From assembly GCA_016302225.1 (NCBI GenBank), contig JAEDOB010000070.1, forward strand, positions 1 through 9,489: a stretch of 9,489 bases of DNA, read 5' to 3'. Origin of the DNA: Oscillospiraceae bacterium (lineage in GTDB: Bacteria > Bacillota > Clostridia > Oscillospirales > Ruminococcaceae). The notes below the pieces were generated by a model that searched no databases, had not been told where the DNA came from, and saw only the letters and a list, made by a program, of their open reading frames with translations. Below, one piece after another: positions 1-6,699 of the stretch. The translations under genes were made by a program, and so were the position numbers. How positions within the stretch are numbered: the stretch's first letter is position 1; every line of letters starts with the position of its first letter.

Positions 1-4
1 TGCT

Positions 5-33
5 AGCGCCCAAGGGCTGGACCCCAAGGCGCT
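5..33. other. Inverted repeat of unknown role downstream of flhA
   Basis: AGCGCC (5-10) pairs with GGCGCT (28-33), with GGG (14-16) able to pair with CCC inside the loop; the same stretch also holds a direct repeat CCCAAGG (9-15 and 23-29). It lies about 90 bp beyond the flhA stop. It could be part of an operon terminator or a further repeat, but the sequence that would follow on the minus strand is outside the window, so this stays open. I see no gene in 1-124. Confidence 0.35.
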
Positions 34-50
34 TTAGATGCCTGCGGCGC

Positions 51-129
51 TTTTTTTTTTTTTTGCGCTGCGCGCGGCTTTTTCTTTTTTTCGCTGCGCT
101 TGCTTTTTTCTTTTTTCGCTGCGCTCAGC
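51..129. repeat. Imperfect tandem repeat of T-tract + CGCTGCGC units
   Basis: Three units of about 25-28 bp on the plus strand: T14 then GCGCTGCGCGCGGC (51-78); T5-C-T7 then CGCTGCGCTTGC (79-103); T6-C-T6 then CGCTGCGCTCAGC (104-129). The last unit overlaps the flhA stop codon and final Ser codon. On the transcribed strand it is A-rich, so it is not a T-tract terminator for flhA. The 14-base homopolymer is a place where sequencing length errors are likely. Confidence 0.8.
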
Positions 130-2209
130 TTATCACAACATTCCCCACCGCCTGAATCTGAACGGTGTTATCAATCTCATTAAACGACAAAACCGTAATA
201 TTCGGAATAAACTGATCCACCAGCTTCTTAAAATACACCCGCACAATAGGCGAAGTAAGCACTATGGGACTGGGCACAACTTCCTTTACCCGCTCTATCT
301 GCTCATTCAGCGAATTCATCAGCTTTTGAATAGTCACAGGGTCAAGGGCAAGGTACGAACCCTGCTCGGACTTCTTTACACCCGCTACTATCTTATTCTC
401 CGTTTCCGTGTCAAGCGTCAGAACACGTATCTGTCCCGCATCGGCAAAACGCCGTGTTATGGTACGCTTTAACGCCTGACGGACATATTCCACGGTAATA
501 TCAATATCCTTCAAGGTATGCTGATAGTCGGAAAGCGTTTCCAGAATAGTTTCCAGATCCCTGATAGGAACGCCCTCTTTTAAGAGCATAGACAGCACCT
601 TTTGCAGATACGCCACCGACACCACCGACGGAACGATGTCCTCCACCGTAGCGGGGCTTGTTTCCTTCAGCTTGTCAAGCATGGTCTTAACGTCCTGACG
701 TGAAAGCAGTTCATAGGCGTGCTGTCTGATGACCTCGGAAAGGTGGGTTATCATAACGGAAGTCGGATCGATAAGGGTATAGCCTGCCATATCTGCGGCA
801 AGCTTGTCCTCCTCGGCTATCCATTTTGCGGGGATATTGAAGGCAGGCTCAACCGTATCTATACCGTCAACCTCACGGGTGACATTTCCGCTGTCCAGCG
901 CAAGATAGTGGTCAACCAGCACCTCATTCTGCGCCACGACCTCGCCCTTTATCTTGATAACGTACTGATTTGGGTTGATATGCTGATTATCCCGCATACG
1001 GATAGACGGGAAAACCATTCCCATATCCAGCGCAAACTGTTTTCGGAAGATGATGACACGCTCTATGAAGGTTCCGCCGCTTGCCTCGTCCGCCAGAGGG
1101 ATAAGGCTGTAACCGAACTCCATCTCGATAGGCTCCACATTCAGCAGCTTGTAAACATTGTCGATGTCCTTGTAATATTCCATTTCGGAGAGTGCCTGCT
1201 TGTTCTCCTCCATAGCCTGTTCCTCGGCGGCTTGTGCGGCAAGGGCTTCGGCTTCGGCGGGGGCACTTCTCATAAGCAAAATTCCGCAGGTTATAAGCAA
1301 TGCGCCGCACATAAGGCAGGCAAGCTTCGGAAATCCCGGGATAACCATTGCAATGACCATAACGCCGCCCGCAATGCAGAGAACTCTCGGCTGAGATGTC
1401 AGCTGCTGCCGCATATCGGCGTTCAGGTTGTCCTCGGAGGCGTTTCGGGTAACTATCATACCCATTGATGTAGATATAAGCAGTGCGGGTATCTGAGAAA
1501 CCAGACCGTCGCCCACGGTTGCGATGGAATATGTGGAAAGAACGCTGCCGAAGTCCATTCCCTCAACGGCAAGACCGATAACAGCGCCGCCTATAAGGTT
1601 TACGAACGCCGCAACGATGGAGAAGATAGCATCTCCCTTAACGAACTTGGAAGCACCGTCCATTGCTCCGAAGAAGTCGGCTTCACGCTGAACGTCCGAG
1701 CGGCGTTTCTTAGCGGTGGCTTCGTCGATAAGACCCGAATTAAGGTCGGCGTCGATAGCCATCTGTTTACCGGGCATAGCGTCCAGAGTAAATCTTGCGG
1801 AAACCTCGGCAACTCGCTCCGCACCCTTTGTGATAACCAGGAACTGCACCACGGCAATCAGGATAAACACGATAAAGCCCACAACGGCGTTGTTTCCCGT
1901 GACAAAGTGTCCGAAAGCGTAAACGACCTGTCCCGCATCGCCCTTGTTTCCCAGGATAAGACGGGTGGACGAAATATTCAGCGAAAGTCGGAAAATGGTA
2001 GTCACCAGCAGCAGCGACGGGAATATAGAAAACTCCAGCGGTGATTTTATGTACATTGTCATCAGCAGGATAATAAGGGAAATGGAGATATTGAGTACCA
2101 GCATAAAGTCCAGCAGCCAGGTAGGCAGCGGGATAATTATCAGCACGATAACCAGCAGCAGGAACACGGGGACAATATTGCTTGTTATGCTTTTCAGGCT
2201 GAATTTCAC
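125..2209 (-). CDS. flhA: Flagellar export gate ring protein FlhA
   Basis: 694 residues, normal for FlhA (about 690). FlhA forms the nonameric ring below the export gate that docks chaperone-substrate complexes and couples proton flow to export. The start is GTG 2209, backed by a near-perfect AAAGGAGGA 8 nt upstream. The N-terminal half (to about 315) holds the membrane helices, with SPLEFSIFPSLLLVTTIFRL at 56-75 and the FHIPEP-family signature around RFTLDAMPGKQMAIDADLNS (139-158) and RREADFF-like SDVQREADFFGAMDGASKFV (171-190). An Ala/Glu-rich linker (about 316-345) joins it to the cytoplasmic domain (about 350-694), which closes with the usual VLSFNEI and a hydrophobic end. The TGA stop (125-127) lies inside a T-tract/CGCTGCGC tandem repeat. 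Reading past the stop remains open to the window edge as a Lys/Arg-rich stretch, probably only because the DNA is A-rich. Confidence 0.97.
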   Translation of the reverse strand: MKFSLKSITSNIVPVFLLLVIVLIIIPLPTWLLDFMLVLNISISLIILLMTMYIKSPLEFSIFPSLLLVTTIFRLSLNISSTRLILGNKGDAGQVVYAFGHFVTGNNAVVGFIVFILIAVVQFLVITKGAERVAEVSARFTLDAMPGKQMAIDADLNSGLIDEATAKKRRSDVQREADFFGAMDGASKFVKGDAIFSIVAAFVNLIGGAVIGLAVEGMDFGSVLSTYSIATVGDGLVSQIPALLISTSMGMIVTRNASEDNLNADMRQQLTSQPRVLCIAGGVMVIAMVIPGFPKLACLMCGALLITCGILLMRSAPAEAEALAAQAAEEQAMEENKQALSEMEYYKDIDNVYKLLNVEPIEMEFGYSLIPLADEASGGTFIERVIIFRKQFALDMGMVFPSIRMRDNQHINPNQYVIKIKGEVVAQNEVLVDHYLALDSGNVTREVDGIDTVEPAFNIPAKWIAEEDKLAADMAGYTLIDPTSVMITHLSEVIRQHAYELLSRQDVKTMLDKLKETSPATVEDIVPSVVSVAYLQKVLSMLLKEGVPIRDLETILETLSDYQHTLKDIDITVEYVRQALKRTITRRFADAGQIRVLTLDTETENKIVAGVKKSEQGSYLALDPVTIQKLMNSLNEQIERVKEVVPSPIVLTSPIVRVYFKKLVDQFIPNITVLSFNEIDNTVQIQAVGNVVIS

Positions 2210-2216
2210 TTGGTAC

Positions 2217-2225
2217 TCCTCCTTT
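2217..2225 (-). promoter_or_regulatory. Strong ribosome binding site deciding the flhA GTG start
   Basis: AAAGGAGGA on the minus strand, with the AGGAGG core ending 8 nt before the GTG at 2209. It is the best Shine-Dalgarno match seen in the window and supports the GTG over any internal ATG. Its strength suggests flhA is translated independently of flhB, which ends 108 bp upstream. Confidence 0.85.
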
Positions 2226-2265
2226 CTCTGTAATGCTTCTCAACCGCCGTTTTGTGCGGTATTGC

Positions 2266-2284
2266 GGGACGGGGAACCCGTCCC
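2266..2284. repeat. GC-rich hairpin repeat, copy C (flhB-flhA gap)
   Basis: Perfect 8-bp inverted repeat with a GAA loop: GGGACGGG-GAA-CCCGTCCC, followed by CTAC. The stem is identical to copy B read on the minus strand, and it has the same orientation as copy A. It occupies the 108-bp flhB-flhA gap, about 35 bp upstream of the flhA ribosome site (leader-strand distance). No T-run follows on the minus strand, so termination is not evident. A solitary copy, without an inverted partner nearby. Confidence 0.9.
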
Positions 2285-2317
2285 CTACGGTATTTGTGAC
2301 GGGTATTGTGCGGCAAT

Positions 2318-3472
2318 TTAATGATTTTCAAAATCCACAATATCCGTTGGATATTCATCACGCATATCGGAAATTGACTGTTTTTCCTCCTCAAAGGGGA
2401 GCTTTTTGTTTTTCAGGTCATATACGAATGCGAGAATTTCAGCCACGGGCTGGTAAAATTCGGGGGCGATCTCCCGTCCCACGTCGATCTTATCGTAAAG
2501 GGCTCTTGCCAAAGGCTTGTTTTCCACCATGGTGACATCATTTTCCTCGGCAATGCCAATAATTTTCATAGCAACATAGTCGGCACCCTTGGCAACGACC
2601 ACGGGAGCCTTTGCGCTTTCGGGGTCATACTTGACGGCGATAGCGTAGTGAGTAGGGTTTCTGATAATAACGTCCGCAGTGGGCACGTCCTGCATCATAC
2701 GCTGCTGGGACATTTCCCTTTGCTTCTGCTTTATCTTTCCCTTTATCTGGGGGTCGCCCTCCATCTGCTTGTATTCTTCCTTGACCTCCTGCTTGGTCAT
2801 TTTCAGGTTCTTGTTATGGTCATACCACTGATAAAGCAGGTCGAGTATTCCCACGAACACGAAAACCATACCAATGGTCATGGCAATGGAAAAGGTAGTC
2901 GAACATATGTAAGCAACTGCGGGCATCAGCTCCATTTCCGAAAGCTTCATAATTGTGGGCAGCTGCTGTTCTATCTCGCTTTTGACAAGGGCGAAAATAA
3001 CGGCGATTTTCAGGAGAGATTTCAAAAGCTCCACCACCGAACGGAGCGAAAACATCTTCTTAAAGCCTTCAATGGGGTTCAGTCTGCTCAGTTTGAATTT
3101 TGCAGGCTCCATGGAGAAGATAAATCTTGTCTGTGCGCCTGTCATAATAATGTTTATGGCAATACCGATAATAAGAAGCGGTCCCGCCGCAATTGCCACC
3201 GTCCGTCCCGCTCTGAGAAGGAGCGATGTGGGGAATGTGCCGTCGGAAAGGAGCAGGCTGCCCTTCCCGCTGACGCCTATCCAATAGGTCATAGAGTCGG
3301 TCAGGCTTTCAAGGATAAGCTGAGAAAGCACCTTGAACATAGCGAACATTCCCAGAATAAAGAATGCTGCGGTAAGGTCCTTGCTTGAGAATACGTTACC
3401 TTTTTTTCGTTCGTCCCGTTTTCGTTTGGGGGTCGCTTCTTCGGTTTTCTCCTCGCCGCTGTCGCTTGCCAT
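2318..3472 (-). CDS. flhB: Flagellar export substrate-specificity switch FlhB
   Basis: 384 residues, standard length. FlhB gates the export pore and, by cutting itself, switches export from rod/hook to filament subunits. The N-terminus has the typical EEKTEEATPKRKRDERKKGN stretch (residues 7-26), then four hydrophobic segments (about 34-55, 88-112, 148-166, 186-212). The cytoplasmic domain has the self-cleavage motif NPTH at 272-275 inside IIRNPTHYAIAVKY, followed by AKGADYVAMKI and ENKPLARALYDKIDVG, all intact. ATG 3472 is preceded by AAGGGGGG about 7 nt away. The C-terminal tail after FVYDLKNKK is a little longer and more acidic than average. A 108-bp gap with a hairpin repeat separates it from flhA. 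Confidence 0.97.
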   Translation of the reverse strand: MASDSGEEKTEEATPKRKRDERKKGNVFSSKDLTAAFFILGMFAMFKVLSQLILESLTDSMTYWIGVSGKGSLLLSDGTFPTSLLLRAGRTVAIAAGPLLIIGIAINIIMTGAQTRFIFSMEPAKFKLSRLNPIEGFKKMFSLRSVVELLKSLLKIAVIFALVKSEIEQQLPTIMKLSEMELMPAVAYICSTTFSIAMTIGMVFVFVGILDLLYQWYDHNKNLKMTKQEVKEEYKQMEGDPQIKGKIKQKQREMSQQRMMQDVPTADVIIRNPTHYAIAVKYDPESAKAPVVVAKGADYVAMKIIGIAEENDVTMVENKPLARALYDKIDVGREIAPEFYQPVAEILAFVYDLKNKKLPFEEEKQSISDMRDEYPTDIVDFENH

Positions 3473-3555
3473 TGTGCATCCCCCCTTGTACGGCGTTTCG
3501 GGTTTATACGAATATATATTTATCTAACAGATGTTAGGTAATGTCGAATTATGCG

Positions 3556-4335
3556 CTATACCGTCATTGATGTCATCACATTTGCCACGGCTTCATTCAT
3601 CATATCCAGCAAATTATCAAGGAAATTCGCAAATACGGGACACAGCACCACCGCAAGGAACAGTCCGAACAGCAGCTTCATCTGCATATTCACCACCATT
3701 ACCTGAATTTGCGGAACAGCCTTCATCAGTATTCCGACGCATATCTCCATAATAATCTGCGCCGCCAGCATGGGCATAGCAAGCTTTAGTCCCAGAACAA
3801 GGACGGCGGCAAAGTAGTTCATCACCGACATTCCGAGATTTGGGTTCAGCCGCTCATAGCCTGCGGGGATAATGTCAAAGCTTATGACAAACAGTCTTAT
3901 ATATGTCATATGGGCATTGGACGCAAAGAACATCAGGTACAGCATATAGGACGTTACAGAGCCCATCAGCGGCATCTGAACCCCCGAGGCGGGGTCGTAT
4001 ATCTTAGCCATACCGAGTCCCGACTGCATATCCATAATTTCGCCCGAAAGCAGCGTTGAGGACAGAAAAAGCTGTGTAATAAAGCCCAGGACGACTCCCA
4101 CCAGCGTTTCTTTGAGTATCAGCACGGCAAATTCTCCCGCCGAGCCGATAACTATTGGCTGAATGTCAATGGCAGTCAGAGCGGCGGCGGTTATAGCCAG
4201 AGATACCATTACCCTCACCATTGCGGGGATATTTCTTCGGGACAGCAGCGGATTGAAGGCGAAAATGCCCATTATCCTTGCAAATACCAGCAGATTTGTA
4301 TCGAGATTTGTAAGCAGCACACTCCAGAAATCCAT
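3556..4335 (-). CDS. fliR: Flagellar export gate protein FliR
   Basis: 259 residues from ATG 4335, matching the usual size of about 260. This start shares one base with the fliQ stop and has GAGGA 7 nt upstream; the in-frame ATG 4410 would add 25 hydrophilic residues out of frame inside fliQ and is unlikely. Several hydrophobic helices are spread over the whole length, with the family features RIMGIFAFNPLLSRRNIP near the N-terminus, LKETLVGVVLGF at about 75-87 and the GEIMDMQSGLGMAKIYDP segment at about 98-115. FliR joins the FliP ring to form the export pore and contacts FlhB. An 83-bp gap without obvious structure follows before flhB. Confidence 0.96.
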   Translation of the reverse strand: MDFWSVLLTNLDTNLLVFARIMGIFAFNPLLSRRNIPAMVRVMVSLAITAAALTAIDIQPIVIGSAGEFAVLILKETLVGVVLGFITQLFLSSTLLSGEIMDMQSGLGMAKIYDPASGVQMPLMGSVTSYMLYLMFFASNAHMTYIRLFVISFDIIPAGYERLNPNLGMSVMNYFAAVLVLGLKLAMPMLAAQIIMEICVGILMKAVPQIQVMVVNMQMKLLFGLFLAVVLCPVFANFLDNLLDMMNEAVANVMTSMTV

Positions 4336-4610
4336 CAGCCATTCCTCGAAACTTCGGAGATGATACCGAACAGTTGAACGGTAAATTCGTTCATCTGGTT
4401 CATCATCCACGGGCCCGTTACCAGCAGTATAAGGGCGATGGCAAGCAGCTTCGGCACGAAGGTGATGGTCTGCTCATGAACCTGAGTTGCTGCCTGTATA
4501 ATGGAAATGACAAGACCGATAACAATGCTTACTATGAGCATAGGGCCGCAGAGAAGCAGAGTAAGTGTCAGTGCGTTATGAAATATTTCCAGAACTGCGT
4601 CCTGCGACAT
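4335..4610 (-). CDS. fliQ: Flagellar export gate protein FliQ
   Basis: 91 residues, normal for FliQ (about 89). Two membrane helices are seen (about 13-38 and 50-70), with the family pattern ISIIQAATQVHEQTITFVPK between them and the C-terminal GPWMMNQMNEF. FliQ subunits wrap around the FliP-FliR core of the type III export gate. ATG 4610 is preceded by AAAGG about 12 nt away, a loose spacing. The gene is separated from fliP by a 224-bp gap with palindromic repeats, so it may be translated independently of fliP. The stop overlaps the fliR start (TGATG), which points to coupling with fliR. Confidence 0.95.
   Translation of the reverse strand: MSQDAVLEIFHNALTLTLLLCGPMLIVSIVIGLVISIIQAATQVHEQTITFVPKLLAIALILLVTGPWMMNQMNEFTVQLFGIISEVSRNG
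4343..4347 (-). promoter_or_regulatory. Ribosome binding site deciding the fliR start at 4335
   Basis: GAGGA lies inside the 3' end of fliQ, 7 nt before ATG 4335. It supports the 259-residue FliR over the 284-residue version beginning at 4410. Confidence 0.75.
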
Positions 4611-4692
4611 TTTTTATCAGACCTTTCGGTTGTACTTACGGATATTCAATCTATTAAATACTGCAAAAAATCACATAATATTGCACATCAAC

Positions 4693-4711
4693 GGGCGGGG
4701 AAACCCCGCCC
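4693..4711. repeat. GC-rich hairpin repeat, copy A (fliP-fliQ gap)
   Basis: Perfect 8-bp inverted repeat with a 3-base loop: GGGCGGGG-AAA-CCCCGCCC, followed by CTACAA. It lies in the fliP-fliQ gap and pairs with copy B in opposite orientation 47 bp away. No T-tract follows on the transcribed (minus) strand, so it is not a classical terminator. It resembles scattered palindromic elements rather than a gene-specific signal. Confidence 0.9.
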
Positions 4712-4758
4712 CTACAAAATTATGCGTTATGCGGTTGTTTTCCGCTTTGTTATTGTAG

Positions 4759-4777
4759 GGGACGGGTTTCCCGTCCC
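4759..4777. repeat. GC-rich hairpin repeat, copy B (fliP-fliQ gap, inverted relative to A)
   Basis: Perfect 8-bp inverted repeat with a TTT loop: GGGACGGG-TTT-CCCGTCCC, preceded by TTGTAG. Read on the minus strand it becomes GGGACGGG-AAA-CCCGTCCC then CTACAA, matching copy A except for two base pairs, both changed on both sides so that pairing is kept. A small GCGG/CCGC hairpin (4731-4745) sits between A and B. Together A and B make an 85-bp element with inverted ends. Confidence 0.9.
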
Positions 4778-4834
4778 GCATCACCGCTGAAAATTTCCGA
4801 TTACCGTAAAATGGCGGAAACCACGGCTTTTTGC

Positions 4835-5800
4835 CTATGTGAATGTGACCGGATTGAACCCACTTATCAGCGAACCCACCAACAGCGTCCACCCGTCCAC
4901 CATAACAAACAACAGTATCTTAAACGGCATGGCAATAGTCGCAGGCGGCAGCATTATCATACCCAGCGACATAAGCGTGGACGAAACCACAATATCTATT
5001 ATCAGAAACGGTATGTACAAAAGAAAGCCTATCTCAAAGCCCTTCTTAATCTCACTGAGTATAAATGCGGGAACTACCGTGCGGAAATCCAGATTTTCGA
5101 TGGCTTCCTCGTCAGTCTGAGGATACTCCCCGCCCGTCAGGTCGATGAAAAACGACATGGAATCGTTGGACGTATTGGCAAGCATCCACTTTTTCAGCGG
5201 GACCTCGGCTTCTTTCAGTGCCTCTGTCATGGTAATATCGCCGTTTTTATAGGGCGCATATGCCACCCTGTCTATCTCGTCCACAACGGGTGTCATAATG
5301 AAAAGCGTCAGGAACAGCGCAAGCCCGATAAGCACCTGATTAGGCGGTGTCTGCTGAATACCCATAGCGTTTCGCAGCAAGGAAAACGAAATGATTATCC
5401 TTGTAAAGCAGGTGAACATTATAATGATAGACGGCGCAAGGGACAGCACCGTTATCAGCAGCATCAGGTCGATGGTATCGTTTGTACCTGTTATGCCAAT
5501 TCTTTCCAGAAGCGACTCCTCGTCCTCGCCGTCGGTTACGGGGGTATCGTAGGGCGTTTCGGTAACTGTCTGTTCTGTCTGCGGGAACGGTTCCACCTGT
5601 GTCTGAGTCGTTTCGGGGACGCTTGTTTCGACGTTCGGCACCTCCGTGACAATTGACGTAACTATCGGCTCCTCCGACGGAATTTCGGGCGTATTTGCGG
5701 CGCAGACAGACAGGGACATAACCGCCGCTGCGACAAAAGAAACCGCCCCTGCGGCAGCGGCTTTGACAGCGGCTGCAAAAGACGTAGCTTTACTCTTCAT
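4835..5800 (-). CDS. fliP: Flagellar export gate protein FliP, with long N-terminal extracytoplasmic insert
   Basis: FliP forms the central pore of the flagellar type III export gate. I choose ATG 5800 (321 residues): it follows an AAGGA-type site (5812-5816) and overlaps fliO by only 11 bp. The upstream ATG 5821 has no ribosome site, and a start at 5956 would overlap fliO by 167 bp and add a non-hydrophobic leader. Residues 1-35 look like a signal peptide (MKSK, Ala-rich core, LSVCAA), as FliP commonly has one. Residues 36-107 are an acidic Thr/Pro/Glu/Val-rich stretch not usual in FliP. The conserved domain runs from about 108: FTCFTRIIISFSLLRNAMG, QTPPNQVLIGLALFLTLFIM, PAFILSEIKKGFEIGFLLYI, MIMLPPATIAMPFKILLF. 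C33 lies in LSVC, a weak lipobox with Val at -1; plain signal peptidase I processing seems likelier. A 224-bp gap with repeats follows. Confidence 0.93.
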   Translation of the reverse strand: MKSKATSFAAAVKAAAAGAVSFVAAAVMSLSVCAANTPEIPSEEPIVTSIVTEVPNVETSVPETTQTQVEPFPQTEQTVTETPYDTPVTDGEDEESLLERIGITGTNDTIDLMLLITVLSLAPSIIIMFTCFTRIIISFSLLRNAMGIQQTPPNQVLIGLALFLTLFIMTPVVDEIDRVAYAPYKNGDITMTEALKEAEVPLKKWMLANTSNDSMSFFIDLTGGEYPQTDEEAIENLDFRTVVPAFILSEIKKGFEIGFLLYIPFLIIDIVVSSTLMSLGMIMLPPATIAMPFKILLFVMVDGWTLLVGSLISGFNPVTFT

Positions 5801-6215
5801 TGATATTACCGTCCTTTTCATCGCTGTTTGGAGTGCCGTTTCCGTCGGGGCGTCGAAGCTTTTCGGCTGCTGTTTTTTTGAGAACGGACAGGAAATCCGT
5901 CCCATAGGCGTTTTGTCCGCCGTTTTGGCAGACCTTCTCCGCATATTCCCTGTCAATTTCGCAAAGAAGCTCCGTATGCTGCGGACTGACGGCGATAAGC
6001 AGATACTTATCCCCCGCCTTTATGACCAGCAGATATTTATCATTGGAAAGGGGCAGCCTTTCAACCGCCTTAAGCAGTCGGCTGCCCCCGTTTGTTCCCG
6101 AAGTGTCCCCGCCCGAATATACACGGTTATTCAGCCATTTAGCAAGGCGGCAGGTCAGCCAGATAAGCAGCAGTACCCCCGTCAATGCCAGCAAAACCGT
6201 AAATATTTCCTTCAT
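5790..6215 (-). CDS. fliO: Flagellar biosynthesis protein FliO (FliZ family)
   Basis: 141 residues. One N-terminal membrane helix (about 4-23, IFTVLLALTGVLLLIWLTCR) is followed by a basic stretch and RVYSGG, then a cytoplasmic domain with the FliO-like pattern LKAVERLPLSNDKYLLVIKA and YLLIAVSPQHTELL. FliO helps assemble the FliP ring at the core of the export gate and is not part of the finished gate. The C-terminus is hydrophilic and low in complexity (NGTPNSDEKDGNINEE). The start follows cheY by 2 bp without a strong Shine-Dalgarno sequence (AAGG lies about 13 nt away), which fits coupled translation. The 3' end overlaps fliP by 11 bp. FliO is poorly conserved in sequence; the call rests on topology, motif style and position between cheY and fliP. 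Confidence 0.88.
   Translation of the reverse strand: MKEIFTVLLALTGVLLLIWLTCRLAKWLNNRVYSGGDTSGTNGGSRLLKAVERLPLSNDKYLLVIKAGDKYLLIAVSPQHTELLCEIDREYAEKVCQNGGQNAYGTDFLSVLKKTAAEKLRRPDGNGTPNSDEKDGNINEE
5812..5816 (-). promoter_or_regulatory. Probable ribosome binding site for fliP at ATG 5800
   Basis: AAGGA on the minus strand inside the 3' end of fliO, 11 nt before ATG 5800, rather far. It is still the only site near the candidate starts, since ATG 5821 has none, and it favours the start that puts the signal peptide at the N-terminus. Confidence 0.5.
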
Positions 6216-6217
6216 TA

Positions 6218-6580
6218 TCAGCCAATGACCTTCTTAACGGTCTGGAGAATTCTCTCGGGCTTAAAGGGCTTAACGATGAAGTCCAGAGCACCCAGCTTGA
6301 TAGCTTCAACTACCATGGACTCCTGACCCATTGCGCTGCACATTACAATCTTTGCGCCGGGATCGCTTGCCTTAATATCTCTGAGAGCTTCGATACCTGT
6401 CTTATTGGGCATAGTGATGTCCATGATGACCAGGTCGGGCTTTTCTGCTGCATATGTACTGCATGCGATCTCGCCGTCGGCAGCTTCAAGGATATTTGTG
6501 TATCCGTTCTGAGTAAGGGCGTTTCTGATCATCATTCTCATAAATGCAGCGTCGTCAACCAGAAGAATTTTCTTATCCAT
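6218..6580 (-). CDS. cheY: Chemotaxis response regulator CheY
   Basis: A 120-residue single receiver domain with no output domain. Phosphorylated by the CheA kinase, CheY binds the FliM/FliY switch and changes rotation. All key residues are present: acidic pair D9/D10 in LLVDDAAFMR, phospho-acceptor D54 in VIMDITMP, the Thr/Ser switch position as S82 in MCSAMGQ, and the conserved Lys K104 in IVKPF. The DDAAFMRMMI and CSAMGQESMV stretches closely resemble Bacillus CheY as I remember it. ATG 6580 has GGAG 7 nt upstream. The gene lies between fliY (phosphatase) and fliO, the standard Bacillota arrangement, so signal and signal terminator are co-transcribed. Its TGA is 2 bp before the fliO start. 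Codon use looks like that of its neighbours. Confidence 0.95.
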   Translation of the reverse strand: MDKKILLVDDAAFMRMMIRNALTQNGYTNILEAADGEIACSTYAAEKPDLVIMDITMPNKTGIEALRDIKASDPGAKIVMCSAMGQESMVVEAIKLGALDFIVKPFKPERILQTVKKVIG

Positions 6581-6699
6581 AATGTTACTCCATTTCTCCG
6601 CAGCGGAAAGTGTATTTTGTCGGCGTTATTGTCTGTACGGCATCTGCGGGAGCCGTTCGCCATAAAGGATATTCTATTTAAAGCCTTTGGTAAACTCGG

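Noticed and set aside
719..1468. Long plus-strand open frame (249 codons) opposite flhA
   Set aside because: It is antisense to a fully conserved FlhA, has no recognisable domain or ribosome site, and is rich in His/Cys/Arg as expected of a shadow frame.
4336..4410. Upstream extension of fliR (25 extra codons)
   Set aside because: It lies inside fliQ; the ATG at 4335 has a good ribosome site and gives the family length.
4693..4777. Rho-independent terminator between fliP and fliQ
   Set aside because: The hairpins are strong but no run of T follows on the minus strand, and fliQ, fliR, flhB and flhA continue in the same direction.
4671..4892. Minus-strand 73-codon frame in the fliP-fliQ gap containing GAGFPRP-like peptide
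   Set aside because: The peptide comes from translating the GC-rich palindromic repeats; no conserved protein pattern is seen and it overlaps the fliP end in another frame.
4811..5656. Plus-strand open frame of 281 codons opposite fliP
   Set aside because: Antisense to FliP; composition (many Gln, His, Arg, Tyr) is typical of a shadow frame and it begins in the intergenic repeat region.
5801..5956. Upstream extension of fliP (52 extra codons)
   Set aside because: It overlaps most of the fliO C-terminal region, lacks a ribosome site, and would bury the signal peptide.
6581..6699. Promoter for cheY in the fliY-cheY gap
   Set aside because: AT-rich pieces such as TTTAAATAGAAT are present but I find no convincing -35/-10 pair at proper spacing nor a clear sigma-28 site.
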